A stretch of DNA of 64,000 nt. Origin: Sinohyriopsis cumingii (Eukaryota; Mollusca; Bivalvia; Unionida; Unionidae). Under the pieces are notes generated by a model. The model was not told the DNA's origin. It searched no databases and saw only the letters and a list, made by a program, of their open reading frames with translations. Location of the stretch: the NCBI GenBank assembly GCA_028554795.2, contig CM068825.1:95290951-95354950 (forward strand). The letters are read 5' to 3'. The position numbers were made by a program, and so were the translations under genes. Shown one piece after another: positions 33,624 through 46,688 of the stretch. Every line of letters begins with the position of its first letter. The first letter of the stretch is position 1.

Positions 33624-36564
33624 ATTTCTCTTGTTAAACAAATCATTCAAGGGACAATGGGTCTGCAAATTTGTGAGACCAGAAACAAAAGAAAAAACAA
33701 AATTCTCTGATGATAAGCGACAGAGGGCTCAGGAAATCATGGTTAGTCTTCATATAAGTTCATTGATGTAAATTGTAATTATTGTTGAATTTATTCATTT
33801 TGAGTTCAGAAATAATCATGCATGTGATATGATTCATGTATTCAAAGAAGGTTATACAATATTTCTTTATATGAATGAGTTGGATTTAGTTGTTAGTAAG
33901 TAATGGAAATCATGTAGTGCAAGATTTCATGCAGTCTACTGACACAATTTGTGAAAAGAAATTTATCTGTCTTAAATGCTTTGTATAATAAAGATTTCAT
34001 GCTTTGTATAAGGTATACTGAGAACTGATTTTTCTAAGTCTGGAAATGTATGTCAATGAGTCACTAATTAGCAAAGTAACATAGGACAATTAGTAAAGTC
34101 CATAAATTCATGTGTACTTAAGTTGTAAATTTTCATTATTTGAAAAGACAAGGGTGCCAACTGGCAAAGCTCAGCTGGTAATTTATAGAAACAGCAGGGT
34201 GTGATAGTTTATCTAAAGGGCTTTCATTATGTCATAGTCTATAGGAATGGGACAGCAGCTAGACAGGACATAAATTCACGATAATATGGTTGTGAGTAGT
34301 GTGTATTCGGTGCAAAATGACTATAGATAGTTCTGTTGAATTTCGATAGATGATATCCGATTCAAGTGAGAGTAGGAATATTGGTCCATCCTGATAGATA
34401 AAAAAATGTGAGATGTATTTAGGTTCTGAAGGAAAAAAGTTAGTTCCATACCTGTGTTGCACAGTGGAAAGAGGGTGCAGTCTGCAACAAAGATGATGAC
34501 CCAGAGAGGCAAAAGTGAGAAGAAAGAAATAAGGACACCAACTTATCACCAACTGTGATTTGGAAAACACCAGAAGGACCGGTGATGCTGACATGCCAGC
34601 AAGCAATTTGAATTCAATCAGTCGAATAGATGATGAGGTTTGTTCTATCAGTGTAACAGAACAGCTAAGAGAATTTCACATAAATTTTGTAACTCTGTTT
34701 TTGATAGAAAGCAAACCCTTCAAATATCCTGTTTGACTTCATTTTGCTTATGTAATTGATTAAATTGTTTTATTTTAAATAAGGGGGTACATGTTAGTCT
34801 ATTCTATATCTCTGCTCAGAGCTTTGTTGTTCCATCCACTGACTTAATATTTTGTTATTAATTACTCAATTCAGGCCATAACACCATGGCCAATCATTTC
34901 CAAGATAATGATAACCAAACTTCATAAGGAGTGGGGAGATCACACATCATTCCCACCTCGTGACAATAAATGAAAACAGCAACAACTGATTGCACTCCAA
35001 ATACTTCCAGTTACAAGCAAAAAATGAAAATAAAAGACAAGTTTGATATTTTAAAATTACAATGGGGTAGAGTTAAAAATGATTTGAATGACACATTGAT
35101 TTTTCCTGTGGTGCCCCATAACAGTGAGATAATTATGGAGGTCATTCAGCCATTATCAAATTGCCTGATTCTGAATTTTAAAAAAAAAAGTTTGTTGAAC
35201 TCACTACAACTTAATTATGTTAAAGGCTATCAAAGAAAGTGAATTAAAAACTTCAGCAATGAAACAATGAGCAACAGAAAAGGAATATCCCAACATGACA
35301 TCATTATTTTTTCCAGTAGTGATTGCTGAAAAGATATGCATGTCTGACAATGTAGCTTGGTATTCTCTCTAGTAACAGTTCATATTACTCATCTGCAATA
35401 GAATAATGCTGCCAAACTGTTGTCCATTATAAATATCCTCAAATTACATATATGACCTTTCAAGCTAAATATCCAATCCTAATGCAGAACATTAATCTTT
35501 GCCCACACAAATGTATATCCTACAGAAGAATGATTTAGGGGCAATGGGATAGCAGATAGTTTCACTTTCAAACACATTTGCTAACAGCCTACAAAACACC
35601 TAAAACTGTATACCAATTCATTTGCTGACTGAAAGAAAATAACAATTTGTAATCTTTTCTTTCTGGCAAAGTTTAAAACATTGTTGGAAATTCTGCAATT
35701 AAAAGATAATATCACAGCACTGGAGAATTATTTGGTTCAATCAATGACCTTTGCCACAAGAACTGTGACATCTAATTACAAGCTATGATAATGTCAATAC
35801 ACTTTTCCCTGACCACAAGCAACATCTCTCTAAGGTGTCACTTTCACTGTTCTGACATGGTAATTACTTATCAAGGATCACAGGATAATTATTAATTTAA
35901 CCTAAATATACTCTTATCTCAGACACTACATTTTTTTCTTAAATAAAACTGTGCAGAGTCTAGGACTATGGTTTCATCTACACCAACTGAATCTGCTCTC
36001 ACCCTTAGGAAAAGAACAGTAAATCTGGCAATAAAACATTTTACAATTCACTCAATAAAATATATGTTATTCACTGATTCCAAGCAAATATCCTCTTTTT
36101 ATTCATAAATCTTCTCTGCTAACTTCTGTTTGTTTCAAATGACTGGTGAATACTGAAAACTGTATGACCGTATCTGACTTTGGTGAATAAACTTTTTCTT
36201 TAACATTTCAGAGCTTAAATCTACATGAAGTCAAGCATTTCTAAAGTGCTTCGGGTTTATGTGCAGATATATACTGTATATATATGATAAATATTTTCTA
36301 CAGAAATTTTCTAACTGAGCCCTGGTCGTTCTTTTCAGTGACTTATACCACAGAGTACATACATCTGAACTCCTTACCTTAGGACAAAAACGTCACTATA
36401 GAGATATCATTGCCAATGGTTAATTCTATTCATTTTTGCATATGCAATGAAATTTATGCAATCAGAATGGTCTATTTCTGATTCAGTGCAATCCATAAAT
36501 ATGGACAAGACTTGCAAAAATAGTCAAAGAAAATCTATATTTTCTTGAGAAAGAAAATATTAAA
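33624..36564. other. No gene seen
   Basis: Nearly 3 kb of AT-rich sequence without a recognised repeat or coding domain. Minus frames at 34259-34606 and the plus frame at 34970-35242 show nothing recognisable. Confidence 0.45.
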
Positions 36565-38043
36565 CAACATTCCCTCAAAGTGACTGATGCTCTACTAGGT
36601 GAAATGAATTTACATGAATTCAATGTAAGACCATTCTTTTCTTTTAATAGCTGAGTGTTAAAACCAACTCTGTTATTATCTGTGACAACAAAATTTTCAA
36701 ATCAGCTGCTATGGTGGCCACATTGGTTGTCAGATGGCACCATTTTCATTTAGGTTTTGTTTTTGTTCATTTTTGATAGTTTACCAGTGCTTTTAGCATT
36801 ATTGGCTACATCATCCCAAGAGAATGGGAGCCAAGTGTCATTCCAGGGGCAGTCAACCATGGCTGGCTGGAGCAGGTATCAAACCTGTGTTGTCTGGATT
36901 ATGAACCTGATTCACTGCCAAGCTGACATCACAACAGTTCTTTTGGTGCAAAGCCCATGTCAATATGGCCATTCGTTCAGGAGGTGTAGAGACAACAAAA
37001 TATTCAACAGAGTGGTATTGGCAGCTGTATTTGGCATCATTTTCATTTTTGAGCAATTAGGCACCATAAGAAGTCTTCTGATAAATCCCCTTGCTAATAA
37101 AATTATCCATTTTGGAAAGGTGTAGTGATAATATTTTCAAGATGGCCACATTTATTGTCATGAGGATTAATTTGCATCATTTTAATTTGGGACCAACCAC
37201 CAGTAGACATTATAATAAAACTCTTTTGATGAAAAACCTATGTCAAAAATGACTTTCTGTTTAAGAGGAATAGCAATAACTATGTCCATACTTGATGTCA
37301 GATTGGCACCATGTTCATATGGGGCCAAAAGATATCTCAGGAAATATTATGGTGAAAATCCTATGTTGATATAGCTTTCCATCTTAAAGGATTAAGAATC
37401 ACATGGTTTTCAAAAAGACTGGCATAGTTGTCATATTATGTATCAGTCTAGCACCATATACATTTAAGGCCAACTGGACTTCATTAGTCCTTTGGTAAAA
37501 GAACAATGTCAATATGATCAGCCATCTAGGAGAAATAATAGTAAGATTTTCAAGATGGTAATTCTCTTGGTCCTACTGAATGCCAGATTGGCACCATTTT
37601 CATGTGGGATCAACAAGACATCATAAAAAGTCTTTCAGTGAAAACACTATGCTGATATGACCATTTATTCATAAAATGTCATCATGGCCACTATGGACAC
37701 TATGCTGATGTCTCAGAGCAGCTCCAGTTTCATTCAATATCAACTAGACATCAGAAGAAGTCATTTAGTACAACTTTCACACTGATATGACTATCCACTC
37801 AGGAGGAGTAGTGATAAAAATATTTTCATATTTGGATGTGCAAGTGGCACTATTTTCTCTCTAGACCAACTAGACACCATAAGAAATCACCTGATAAAAA
37901 TTCATGTGAATATGACTTTTTCAATGAGAACTAGTTTACAAGGAGTAACTAATAATAAACTTGTTCTAACAATGGACAACGGATGGACAGCAAACGATCC
38001 CATAACCTCCACTGGTCTATGACCAAGAGAGCTAAAAATATTG
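36565..38043 (+). repeat. Locus B: complete leader/array/tail element, about 8 units
   Basis: The largest member. The leader at 36565-36690 holds CATTCCCTCAAAGTGACTGA, GAATTTACATGAATTCAATG and CTGAGTGTTAAAACCA. The array holds about eight diverged units; the GCACCATTTTCAT-like block falls near 36738, 37034, 37173, 37305, 37451, 37591, 37721 and 37847, a spacing of 126-146. About 160 bases of foreign sequence lie in the first gap (around 36760-36930). The tail at about 37930-38043 holds TAATAATAAACTTGTTCTAA, CAATGGACAACGGATGGACA, CCCATAACCTCCACTGGTCT and ATGACCAAGAGAGCTAAA. Confidence 0.82.
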
Positions 38044-38142
38044 TGATTTGAACACAAGAAGCATGAATGTTTACTTAACAGCACAAAATGATTGGATCTA
38101 TTGGACAATATAATATTGTGAACTATCATTACTGAAATGTGC

Positions 38143-38760
38143 TAAACACATTAACCCCTAGCGACAAGTTAACGTGGCAGGTGGTAGTAGCCTACTGCCG
38201 AGCTCTGTAGCGTCATGGTCATGCAAGATACACTAAAGTGGGTGGTATTATAGAGAGGTAGACAGATGTAGTTCTACAATAATACCAAATAATCTGGAAT
38301 TTCTAGTTTCACTACAAAATACAGAGGGAAAAACCTCATTTTTGGACCCGATTTTTTTCTACCCAAAATTGGCCGGTGGTCGGGATCCAATTTTGTGTCT
38401 GGATTTTAGACTTTTTGGTCTCAGATCTAAGGCAAACCGGTATGAACTGCAAAGAGACAGATGAACCTTTGCAAAAAGTAGGATAAGATGGGCATTTGGA
38501 ATAAAGAGTGGTCTCAATACAAAAATAATGGCTCCGTTTAGCAAATTCTTTTTTTTAAAATCCAACTTTTACCCTTATGCTCATGCACAAGCCAAATAGC
38601 CAATGAAAAACTATGTTTCTAACACAACTAGGCAGTATGTTATTGAAAGATCACCTGGAATTTGGTGTTTTCAGATCTATTCAGAAACAGCTTTCAAAAT
38701 GTGTTTCCTACTTGAATTTCAGGCGAAAACGACAAAAAGCTCCTGGGGTTAATGTGTTAA
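38143..38760 (+). mobile_element. TTAA-flanked MITE, copy 4
   Basis: Same orientation as copies 1 and 3. The right TTAA is intact at 38757-38760. The left one has drifted to TAAA in GCTAAACACATTAACCCC. The ends are CACATTAACCCCTAGCG and CCTGGGGTTAATGTG. The interior matches the other copies throughout. It lies only about 100 bases beyond the tail of locus B. Confidence 0.9.
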
Positions 38761-39624
38761 CTGCTGTCAGAAGTTTTACCACAAAAATGCTGTGGCATTA
38801 ACTGAACTCTAAGTGTCACACAGAATCATTCATTACCTTTTCTAGTTCACCCATCCTATAAATTCATTTAGTGAATAAGAATGGTGAGAACAAATGTAAC
38901 CATTTATACGAAACTTTACAAGCACACAAATAATTCATGGACTAAGTAATTTCTACTATGTTAACTATGAAGACTGAACTGACTTAGTTTCTAAATATTT
39001 GACCATAGCAAGTCATTGGCTATCCTCTAGTTATCCTAATGAAAGTTTACTTGACTTGGTGAGATGCAACTAGTTTCATTGAAAATGGTTACGATTATAA
39101 TAATGAAATATTTCAATATAATTTTAGCTTAGACTTTGACCAGTAAAGCTAAAACTACATCGAAATATTATCCTTATTACAAAGTACCTGGCATAAAATC
39201 CCTTGCAAAAAAGTTTTACAACTATTAAAAATTGATGGAGCAAGTTCGAATACATTAAAAAAATAACACTTTATCTAATATACAGAACTTTCTTCTTAGT
39301 AAAAACTGTATTATGTGAGTTAAGTGTTTACTTGTACATAGTTAAAAAGACCTGCAGGCAAAAAAATGCACACACTATAAAAAAAAGAGTACACTTTATG
39401 ATCACTGATAACAATTATACCCAAAAGGAAAAAATAACTTAAAGTGGGCTTAGCTCAACCAAATCAGAATGTGATCTATCTCTGATGTATACCAATAAGT
39501 TTAAATCAAAAACCCATCTTTGAACTCAGAAATGCCTTTTTGGCAAAATAACTTAAAGCAAGCTTAGCTTGTCCAACCCAAAATGTTGTTACAAATCTCA
39601 GATACACACCAATAAAATAATCAA
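38761..39624. other. No gene seen
   Basis: AT-rich. A motif of about 30 bases (AAATAACTTAAAG..GCTTAGCT) occurs twice, near 39432 and 39547. Nothing else recognised. Confidence 0.45.
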
Positions 39625-39785
39625 AGTTAGTGTGCTGGACTCCTGCACAGGACTACCTGGTTTGGATCCCGGACAAGGCAAGGTCAGCTGCCATAGAGTG
39701 TCCTTACCTTTACTCCTATTATCCAACAAAACTCTAAAGCCACTGGTCACAAAAAATGTCCACTGCACCACAAAACTGCATTAAT
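39625..39785 (+). mobile_element. SINE-3 fragment
   Basis: TTAGTGTGCTGGACTCC, a B-box-like GGTTTGGATCCCGG, CAAGGTCAGCTGCCATAGAG and GTGTCCTTACCTTTACTCCT match the SINE-3 order. The first part of the tRNA-like head is missing or too diverged to call. Confidence 0.65.
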
Positions 39786-40775
39786 CAACCTATCACAAGT
39801 AACAAGCTCTAGAAAAAAAACGTTTCCCCACCTAAAATGTAACCATTTCAATTTGGAACAAATAAAAACATCCCAAAAAATTAGAACAGCATGAAATTTG
39901 TTACTATATCATATACAAATGTCCTCATTTTATTCATGACAAAGAAATCTTGCTTCTATCCAGAAAGATAAATTTAATCTTAAAAAAATCATTTTTTGAG
40001 CCCACAAAATCGCCCCAATCAAAGCATGATTATATGAATCTATATGCATTGTCTTTAAAGTTTCAGGAAGCGGATAGAAAATATATTACAACTGACTTAA
40101 ACGAAGCATTTTTTATATATACTGTACATGTACCTTGGAAAACCAACCAATCAATCAACCAACACCCCAACACACACACAATGGTGTTGATTTACCTACT
40201 GGCCTGCCAGCCTGCAAGTTTTGAAAGGGCTAGTTATTAGTGACATCCAAAGGCCAACAGGGCTAGTTAAATTTTCAAAGTCATTATTAAATTTTAGGTA
40301 GGCCAGAAAAGAACAGTAAAGTCATTGAACTAGTGCAGATGTCAATTTTCTGAACTTAATGACCCCCATATACTGCTATCAGTGTGGTCTTTGAAGTGAA
40401 TCATTTGTAACTTGAGTGACAAAGATTACAGGTTATGTGCATGTTTTACCTTGGTATTAGATAACAGCATAACAGCAGAGGAGCAAGAATGAAAAAGTAA
40501 TGAACATATATTCTTCAAATTCTAGTCAGTACAATACATTTAACTTCTGGTCTGGATCAAATTACATGCAAACACCAGCAGAAGGAAACATTATTTGCCA
40601 TGTGATATTGTTGGCCGTGTCTGTAGGATCAGAATCATTGATGTGACAGTAAAGGATGATTGTGACATCATTACAAATTATGATATACACAGTAGCCTTT
40701 GATTTACTGATATTCTGGTATTATTGATTAATAAAGTATTAGCCCATATTTTCTTAAAAATGACCTCAGAGAAGT
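39786..40775. other. No gene seen
   Basis: AT-rich spacer. The 96-codon plus frame at 39950-40240 has no recognisable domain. Confidence 0.45.
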
Positions 40776-40838
40776 ACCATATATACTCGCTTGTAAGTCG
40801 AGTCCAACTGCAAAATGCACAGACCAGAACTCAGATTC
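40776..40838. mobile_element. MITE family P, left-end fragment
   Basis: TACCATATATACTCGCTTGT, AAGTCGAGTCCAACTGCAAA and TGCACAGACC reproduce one inverted end of family P. The rest of the element is not present. Confidence 0.7.
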
Positions 40839-40877
40839 AAACATGAAATAAAATCAAATATATTTGAGTACCAAAAT

Positions 40878-41712
40878 TAACAAGAAAAAGTCCCTCTAAA
40901 GGACTGACACTATTGGGCAAAAAGAATTTCCAGGAATTAAGACAATGATTAATTCTTCCTTTTACCTGATCAGCACTGAAACCATCGCTGATATTTTTCA
41001 GCAATAATAAGAATTCAAATCAGATTTGTCAGATTGGCACCATTTTCATGTAAGACAAAGCAGACATCATTAGAAATGTTTCGGCAAAAACTCCATTCAT
41101 AATTATCATCCATTCAATGAGTGTAGTGATAAGATTTCAAGACAGCCATCATGGCAGCCATATTGGATATACAACCGACACCATCTTCATTTAGAACCAA
41201 CTAGGTAATATACAAAAAAGACAACAGGTGGGGAAAAAAACTGCTATTACAGACATCCATTTAGGTGGAGTCAAAATAACATTAGCCATAATGAGAGTCA
41301 GTCATTTTCATTTAGGAACAACATCATCAGAAATCTTCTGATGAAAACCCCCTATAAAAAAAAACAAGATTTTCAAGATCGCTACTTACTGGCTGTTGAT
41401 CAGCACCATTTGGATTTAGGATCAACAAAATACTACAAATCTTATAGTGAAAACGTGTTGTTGACATGACCGTTCATTCCAGAGTAGTGATAACAAGATT
41501 TTCAAGATGGCTGCCATGGAAGCCATGTTGGACATCAAATTGGGGCCAACTAAACCATGGAATAAATTAGTGTATAAAGGGTAAAGTATCATGATAATAA
41601 TCCTAGTAATCTTGTAGAAATAGTGGTAACACCTTATGCTAAGGGATGGAAAATGAACAATTGATCATCTAATGAGAACTTTTTGTCTATGACCAGTAGA
41701 GCTGATTACTTA
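40878..41712 (+). repeat. Locus C: leader/array/tail element, about 5 units
   Basis: Leader AGTCCCTCTAAAGGACTGAC, GAATTTCCAGGAATTAAG and AGCACTGAAACCATCGCTGA. Units have ATTGGCACCATTTTCATG-like blocks near 41037, 41178, 41302 and 41402 and AAGATGGCTGCCATGGAAGC near 41505. The tail holds AAGTATCATGATAATAATCC, ATCTTGTAGAAATAGTGGTA and TCTATGACCAGTAGAGCTGA. Confidence 0.8.
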
Positions 41713-42500
41713 CATTTCAAAGATGTTTTCATTTCATTTATGAGTTAATTTACTGTAAATTGGTGCATAACTATTTATGGGTTATGCCATTTTACTTAGT
41801 TAAATGGTATTCTAACTTCATCATTCAAATGAATGTATAGTGAATGTATGTTCTTTAAAGTAGGTGATAGGTGTTTAATTGTTCAGCAGCATGGTACGAT
41901 TGGCTGATGGAAAACTGCAAAAAATCCAGTACATGTACAACGAAACAAATAAATGCAATTACTGACAAAGCCCTATGTCAGCCATTTTAAACATCAAACG
42001 ATAGGAATACCTGGATTTTACATCATGCCTATGGGTACAATAAATCATATTTTCAAAAGGATATTTGAAAGAAATTGCAAGATTCCAACAATCCCAAGCT
42101 CTAGGCACAATGTCGGATTGCCTATAAGTACACTAGTATTTTTACATATCCCAAAGACTTCTTGATAAGTAAATCTAATAGAACCCTTGAATTGCATATT
42201 CCTGAACTTTACATACTGCTAACAAAAGACAACTGAGAGTGAATCTTCTAAATTTAATGTTGGGACATTTCATTATGAAATGGCAAATTTGGGTCTAAAA
42301 GTCTACTCTCTTTAATCCAACTTTTATTTATCCAATTCCTATTTTATGAGGTGACAACAGAACAACTTATTTCAGGTCATTTAGTTGCTTCTCCATTTAT
42401 TCTAGTCTTATATATTCAATCACTTTTTGTTGTAATAGATAGTATTGGAATGAGACCGGACTGTACAAGCTATGTACTAGCAGTAAAGGCCCTATCCTTA
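41713..42500. other. No gene seen
   Basis: AT-rich spacer with no recognised feature. Confidence 0.45.
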
Positions 42501-42716
42501 CATATGGCAATTTGAGGAGGTGCGCTGACTCAGCAGTTAGAGTGCTGGCCTCATATCTGAATGGGTGCGGGTTCAAATCCTACCATCAGATCAGCCAAGG
42601 TTGACTACCATGGTGTGTCTTTAGAAAAGCACTTTACTCCAATCATTCTGCCACTAAATAGCCTACCGGTGTTGCTGTACCATAAAACAACAAATCAACA
42701 ACAGCATATGGCAATT
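42501..42716 (+). mobile_element. SINE-3 copy, full length with 12-bp target duplication
   Basis: The element at 42513-42704 is bounded by perfect CATATGGCAATT repeats (42501-42512 and 42705-42716). The A box lies in GCTGACTCAGCAGTTAGAGT and the B box is GGGTTCAAATCC. The body has CAGCCAAGGTTGACTACCAT and GTGTCTTTAGAAAAGCACTT. The tail is an A-rich CAACAAATCAACAACA run. It is the reference copy for SINE-3 here. Confidence 0.93.
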
Positions 42717-43390
42717 CTTATCAGACAACGGTAAACAGAAAACATAGCCCTGACTCACCTCTATAGATCAATGTTTTCTATGACTGTGCATTATTTTTCA
42801 AAGGTATCATTCAACTGTTGCAATTTATCAACGAATCATAAATCAGACATATAACTTCATGGTTGTGGTTTGTCACTATCTTTATCCATCAATTTTGTCT
42901 TCAGAAATTATATGGGTTGTTTCAGCCACTTAAGTCCATGACATATAAAGGTGCCACCATAATGACCCCGCTTAATGACCCATTGCTTGTAGGAAACACC
43001 TGTGTGTCTATGACAGGTGAGTACTGCTAATGTATAATACTTACCTACCCTGGCATGATGCCAAAGAAAGAGCCTGACACAGAAATGAAAAACAAATGTG
43101 TACAAGGGATGGACAGAATGGAGGCAAATTAGGCATCATCAAACCAACATTTCAAAAAACTGGGTAGTTTCTCTTGTCAGCTGGGAGCTAGCTGCTGTAG
43201 CTCTGTGTCCTTGGGAAAGGCACTTTGCTACCATTTCATCAGAATGATATAGCCAATACAGCACACCCTCAGTATAAGGCCCTTCATTATAACACAGTTC
43301 CTGTGAGTTTGGTAACGAATCCCATTTCATAGTAAAATTACATGCATCATGTAGTTCATTATAAAGGTGACCTCAATAAAAGACAGTACA

Positions 43391-43391
<1 letters not shown>
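42717..43391. other. No gene seen; SINE-3 body fragment at 43175-43265
   Basis: GTGTCCTTGGGAAAGGCACT, CATTTCATCAGAATGATATA and GCCAATACAG at 43205-43262 match the SINE-3 body. The head is not visible. The 65-codon minus frame at 42908-43105 is somewhat less AT-rich but not recognisable. Confidence 0.5.

Positions 43392-43462
<71 letters not shown>
43392..43462. repeat. (TA)n microsatellite
   Basis: About 70 bases of uninterrupted (TA)n. Any frame through it is artefactual. Confidence 0.97.
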
Positions 43463-43465
<3 letters not shown>

Positions 43466-44364
43466 AATAAGTGTGCCATTAAAATCCAACTAACTCTAAA
43501 AAGATGGTTCAAATGACTGCACAGGAATGTTATTCATGACAAATGTTGCAATATTGAGAATCTAATTTTCGTCAAATTTAGAGAGTTAGATAATGCAATT
43601 AAGCTAGGCTACATAAATGATTCCTTTTATGAATTTAACATACTCTCTGTCAGATAAAATTAATCATTAATTAAAACTACTGACATACCAATCCTCACTT
43701 ATGAAAGTATAGTCACCAGCCCAAATATCTACAATTGGAAACCAAGATGAAGAGCTGTAATATGTAATTATCCTAATTAAAAAATAAATTTTTATACCTC
43801 TCTTGTTGTGATCAACAGACCCTTAGATAAGCAAGTAAAAAGAAAATTCACTTTGAAACAATAATCAAGAAAGCCGGTAACAAGAGACTGCTCTTAAACA
43901 GTTCTGTTGAAATGGGGCGGGCGATATGAGCGACCATCTGGGATGCCAAGCCCTGGGGATGTACCATTAAGCTGCATTTTTTCAAAGTGATGTGTACCAA
44001 TGGTATTGCTTACTCAGGACACGTTTTTCTAGCACAAACTTGTGACAGCCCTGTCTATGTAACAGCGTCAATGTGTGTTAATGCCTTGTTACTACCTAAG
44101 AAAGTGTCAATGTTTGTTGTTTTGTTGAGGGTTGCTGTTTCCACTGTGACTGATGTTATTATCTGTCACATAACTTCCAGTATCAATGAATCATCTCTTT
44201 GTAATCCTGTAATAAACGACCATTCTAGTTTATAGAGATTTTTTTCTGATCCCTCTGACTCCTATCTGCACCACTGACCAAAATTAACTGGTTGTGAAAA
44301 ACACCAAATGTTATGAAGTTTGCCCAGAGACTTCATGCCATTTTTGCAAGCGAGCACATACTAG
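43463..44364. other. No gene seen
   Basis: AT-rich spacer. The 82-codon plus frame at 43987-44235 has no recognisable domain. Confidence 0.45.
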
Positions 44365-44455
44365 AAAAGGACCTACTGGCACATTATGTGATGGCAGATT
44401 TAAATCTGTGCAGTTTGCAGTTTGAAGAGACTTAAAAGCGAGCATATATAATATC
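44365..44455. mobile_element. MITE family P, right-end fragment
   Basis: TGGCACATTATGTGATGGCA, AATCTGTGCAGTTTGCAGTT and AGACTTAAAAGCGAGCATAT match the right inverted end of family P. The left half is missing. Confidence 0.68.
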
Positions 44456-44512
44456 CATAAATGGGATCTAACATTTTGGTATTTCTGGAAATAAAAAAAG
44501 TCTTAATTTTGA

Positions 44513-44812
44513 TTGACCTCTAGGGCTAAAGTACATGGGTTCGAACCCTGGCCAAATCTTACCAAATACTAAAAAAATGGTACTAACAGCTGCCTCACTT
44601 GGCACTCAGCATTAAGAGGTTAGTGTTCAAACTGGTCAGTATAGTGTCAGGATAATGTGACTGGGTAGGACACGCTGCTACATGTCTGCAGCATGATGCC
44701 CCAGTGCTAGACATCACTATAAACTGCCATAATGCAGACACTGTGACAATATGACTTAAATTGTTATAGCTACATTAAAATTCTAAATCACACACACACA
44801 TGTACACACAGC
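44513..44812 (+). mobile_element. SINE-2 copy
   Basis: The B box GGGTTCGAACCC is intact. The A-box half of the head is reduced to CTCTAGGGCTAAAGTACA. The body has AGAGGTTAGTGTTCAAACTG, GTGTCAGGATAATGTGACTG and TGCCCCAGTGCTAGACATCA, ending in (CA)n. No clear target duplication. Confidence 0.85.
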
Positions 44813-46526
44813 ATGATAAGCTAGCAAAGAAAATCAATTCCTAGAATACTTTAAATATTTCAAGCAGCACAATCCCTGAACAAACATTATCTGGTATCGT
44901 ACAAATGGATAAGACAAAATATACCAATGGTACTTTATTTTACTGAAAGATCAATTTCCTGATCCATCAGTGTTACTGAACTGCATGTCAAGAACTCGTG
45001 TCAAAAATGAGACCTGGCTTGGAATTTACAACATTTTTCATGTATCTCACACATCAGAACTTAAAGTGCCACTTAAGTACTTACATAAAGACAAAATAGC
45101 CAAGGCTGAATATTTCATGTAATGTAAGACAAAATAGCCAAGGCTGAATATTTCATGTAATATCATTAATAACTTTGGATATATTCAATCTTAAATCTTT
45201 TGAGTAAATTCTACCTTACGGGTTTGATAATTTCAAGGTCTGGACCTATGATTTTCATCCACAAATTGGGTGACTGGAACATTTTCAGACACAAATTTGG
45301 GTAATAAGACCATTTCCTTCATAAATCAATTGCTTAAACTGATAATAGTTTGCATGATTTTGAAATACTTTTTGTTGGAACATGGGTCACTGAAATGCCT
45401 TTAATGGACCCTTAAAAACTCCCATTGATAAAAATCCATGACTATCATTACAGTAATATCTCCCATTGATAAAAATCCATGACTATCATCACAGTAATAT
45501 CTCCCATGATAAGACCATGGAGATAGCCTATTAAATTTGTCACAAATATTTTAAACAGAAATTATGAAATTACCAAAGCTGAAATGACATTTACAAAACA
45601 TAACATTCTGTGCCCATCCATTTCTAGTGCTGCTCATTTCTACTGTTCCTTGATTTTAAGCCAGATTAACTACTTACTTCCACAAGAGCTTCTGGTTCAA
45701 ACTGATGTGTTGAACAACAAACACTTCTGACTTGTCTAAGATAAAATACCTATTAAATTTGTATCTTTATACAACAATGATCTAAGTCTAAAGTGTAAGA
45801 ATGAAATTTACATCATTTCACAGTATTTAATCAAAATGCTTCATTTATCCAAAGGCACATAACTCCTTATGGATTCCCTACCACAAGTAAAATTGGTTGC
45901 ATCACTAACAAGGACTGGTCTTAAATTTTTTATTTCAAAGTCATTATATTTTGACTGTTAAGTAGAGGTGAACTATTACATACAAATTTGGCTGGCCTAA
46001 TCAACAAGCATGGAATTACTACAAAATCAATACAGTATCTACTTTGCAGTTTTACTTGACATAAGTAAGCATATACAGTCCAGAAGGTATTTCCTTGCCC
46101 ATGTTAAATTCACTTGCAAGGTGTGGTCAATTTCCAGGGCATGCACATCTTCATTTATCAAACAACCAGAATCAAACAGGAGTCTGTATGCTTTTCATAG
46201 TAATTATACTCCCTCCTGTTCCACCTTCCCCCCCTCCAAATTCTCTCACCTACTGCAAATGCTAATTAAATTTAATGATGACATTGTAACTTGTTGCATC
46301 ATGTATAATTATCCTTACAACTACTGCCAAAGTTCCCATTAATAATCACTTTATAACATCACTACCAAGAAACCTTAAATGGCTGACCATGAAATATGGT
46401 GATCAACTACCAAGAAACCACCTTTTTGACCCAAATAACTGGCACATGACAAATGCATTTCTGTGTCATAGAACAAACGAAAAGTATTTTTCCATAGGGA
46501 TGTCAGGCCAACTTCAACAAAGGAAA
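44813..46526. other. No gene seen; two small exact duplications
   Basis: A segment of about 37 bases (AAGACAAAATAGCCAAGGCT..) is repeated head to tail at 45089-45163. A segment of about 48 bases (CTCCCATTGATAAAAATCCA..) is repeated at 45419-45505. CAAAGGCACATAACTCCTTA near 45855 is a motif type common in mollusc introns in my memory. The 110-codon plus frame at 46010-46342 has no recognisable domain. Confidence 0.55.
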
Positions 46527-46688
46527 TGTGTGGTTTAGTGGTAAGCATGTAAAACTCAGAAGGGTGTGGGTTTGAATCCTGCTCATATCAGGCAAGGTCA
46601 ACCATGATGTCTCTGCGCAATACACGTACTGAACACCTAAAGAATCCATTTTCAGGACCAATGTTATAGTTAAATAAAGATACAATTT
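46527..46688 (+). mobile_element. SINE-3 copy, diverged
   Basis: GTGTGGTTTAGTGGTAAGCA gives an A-box-like start and GGGTTTGAATCCTG a good B box. AGGCAAGGTCAACCATGATG follows, as in the other copies. The TCCTTGGGAAAGG core is altered. Edges are approximate. Confidence 0.72.

Noticed and set aside
42908..43105. 65-codon minus-strand frame as an exon
   Set aside because: No recognisable domain and no convincing splice sites. It adjoins a SINE-3 fragment in a repeat-rich stretch.
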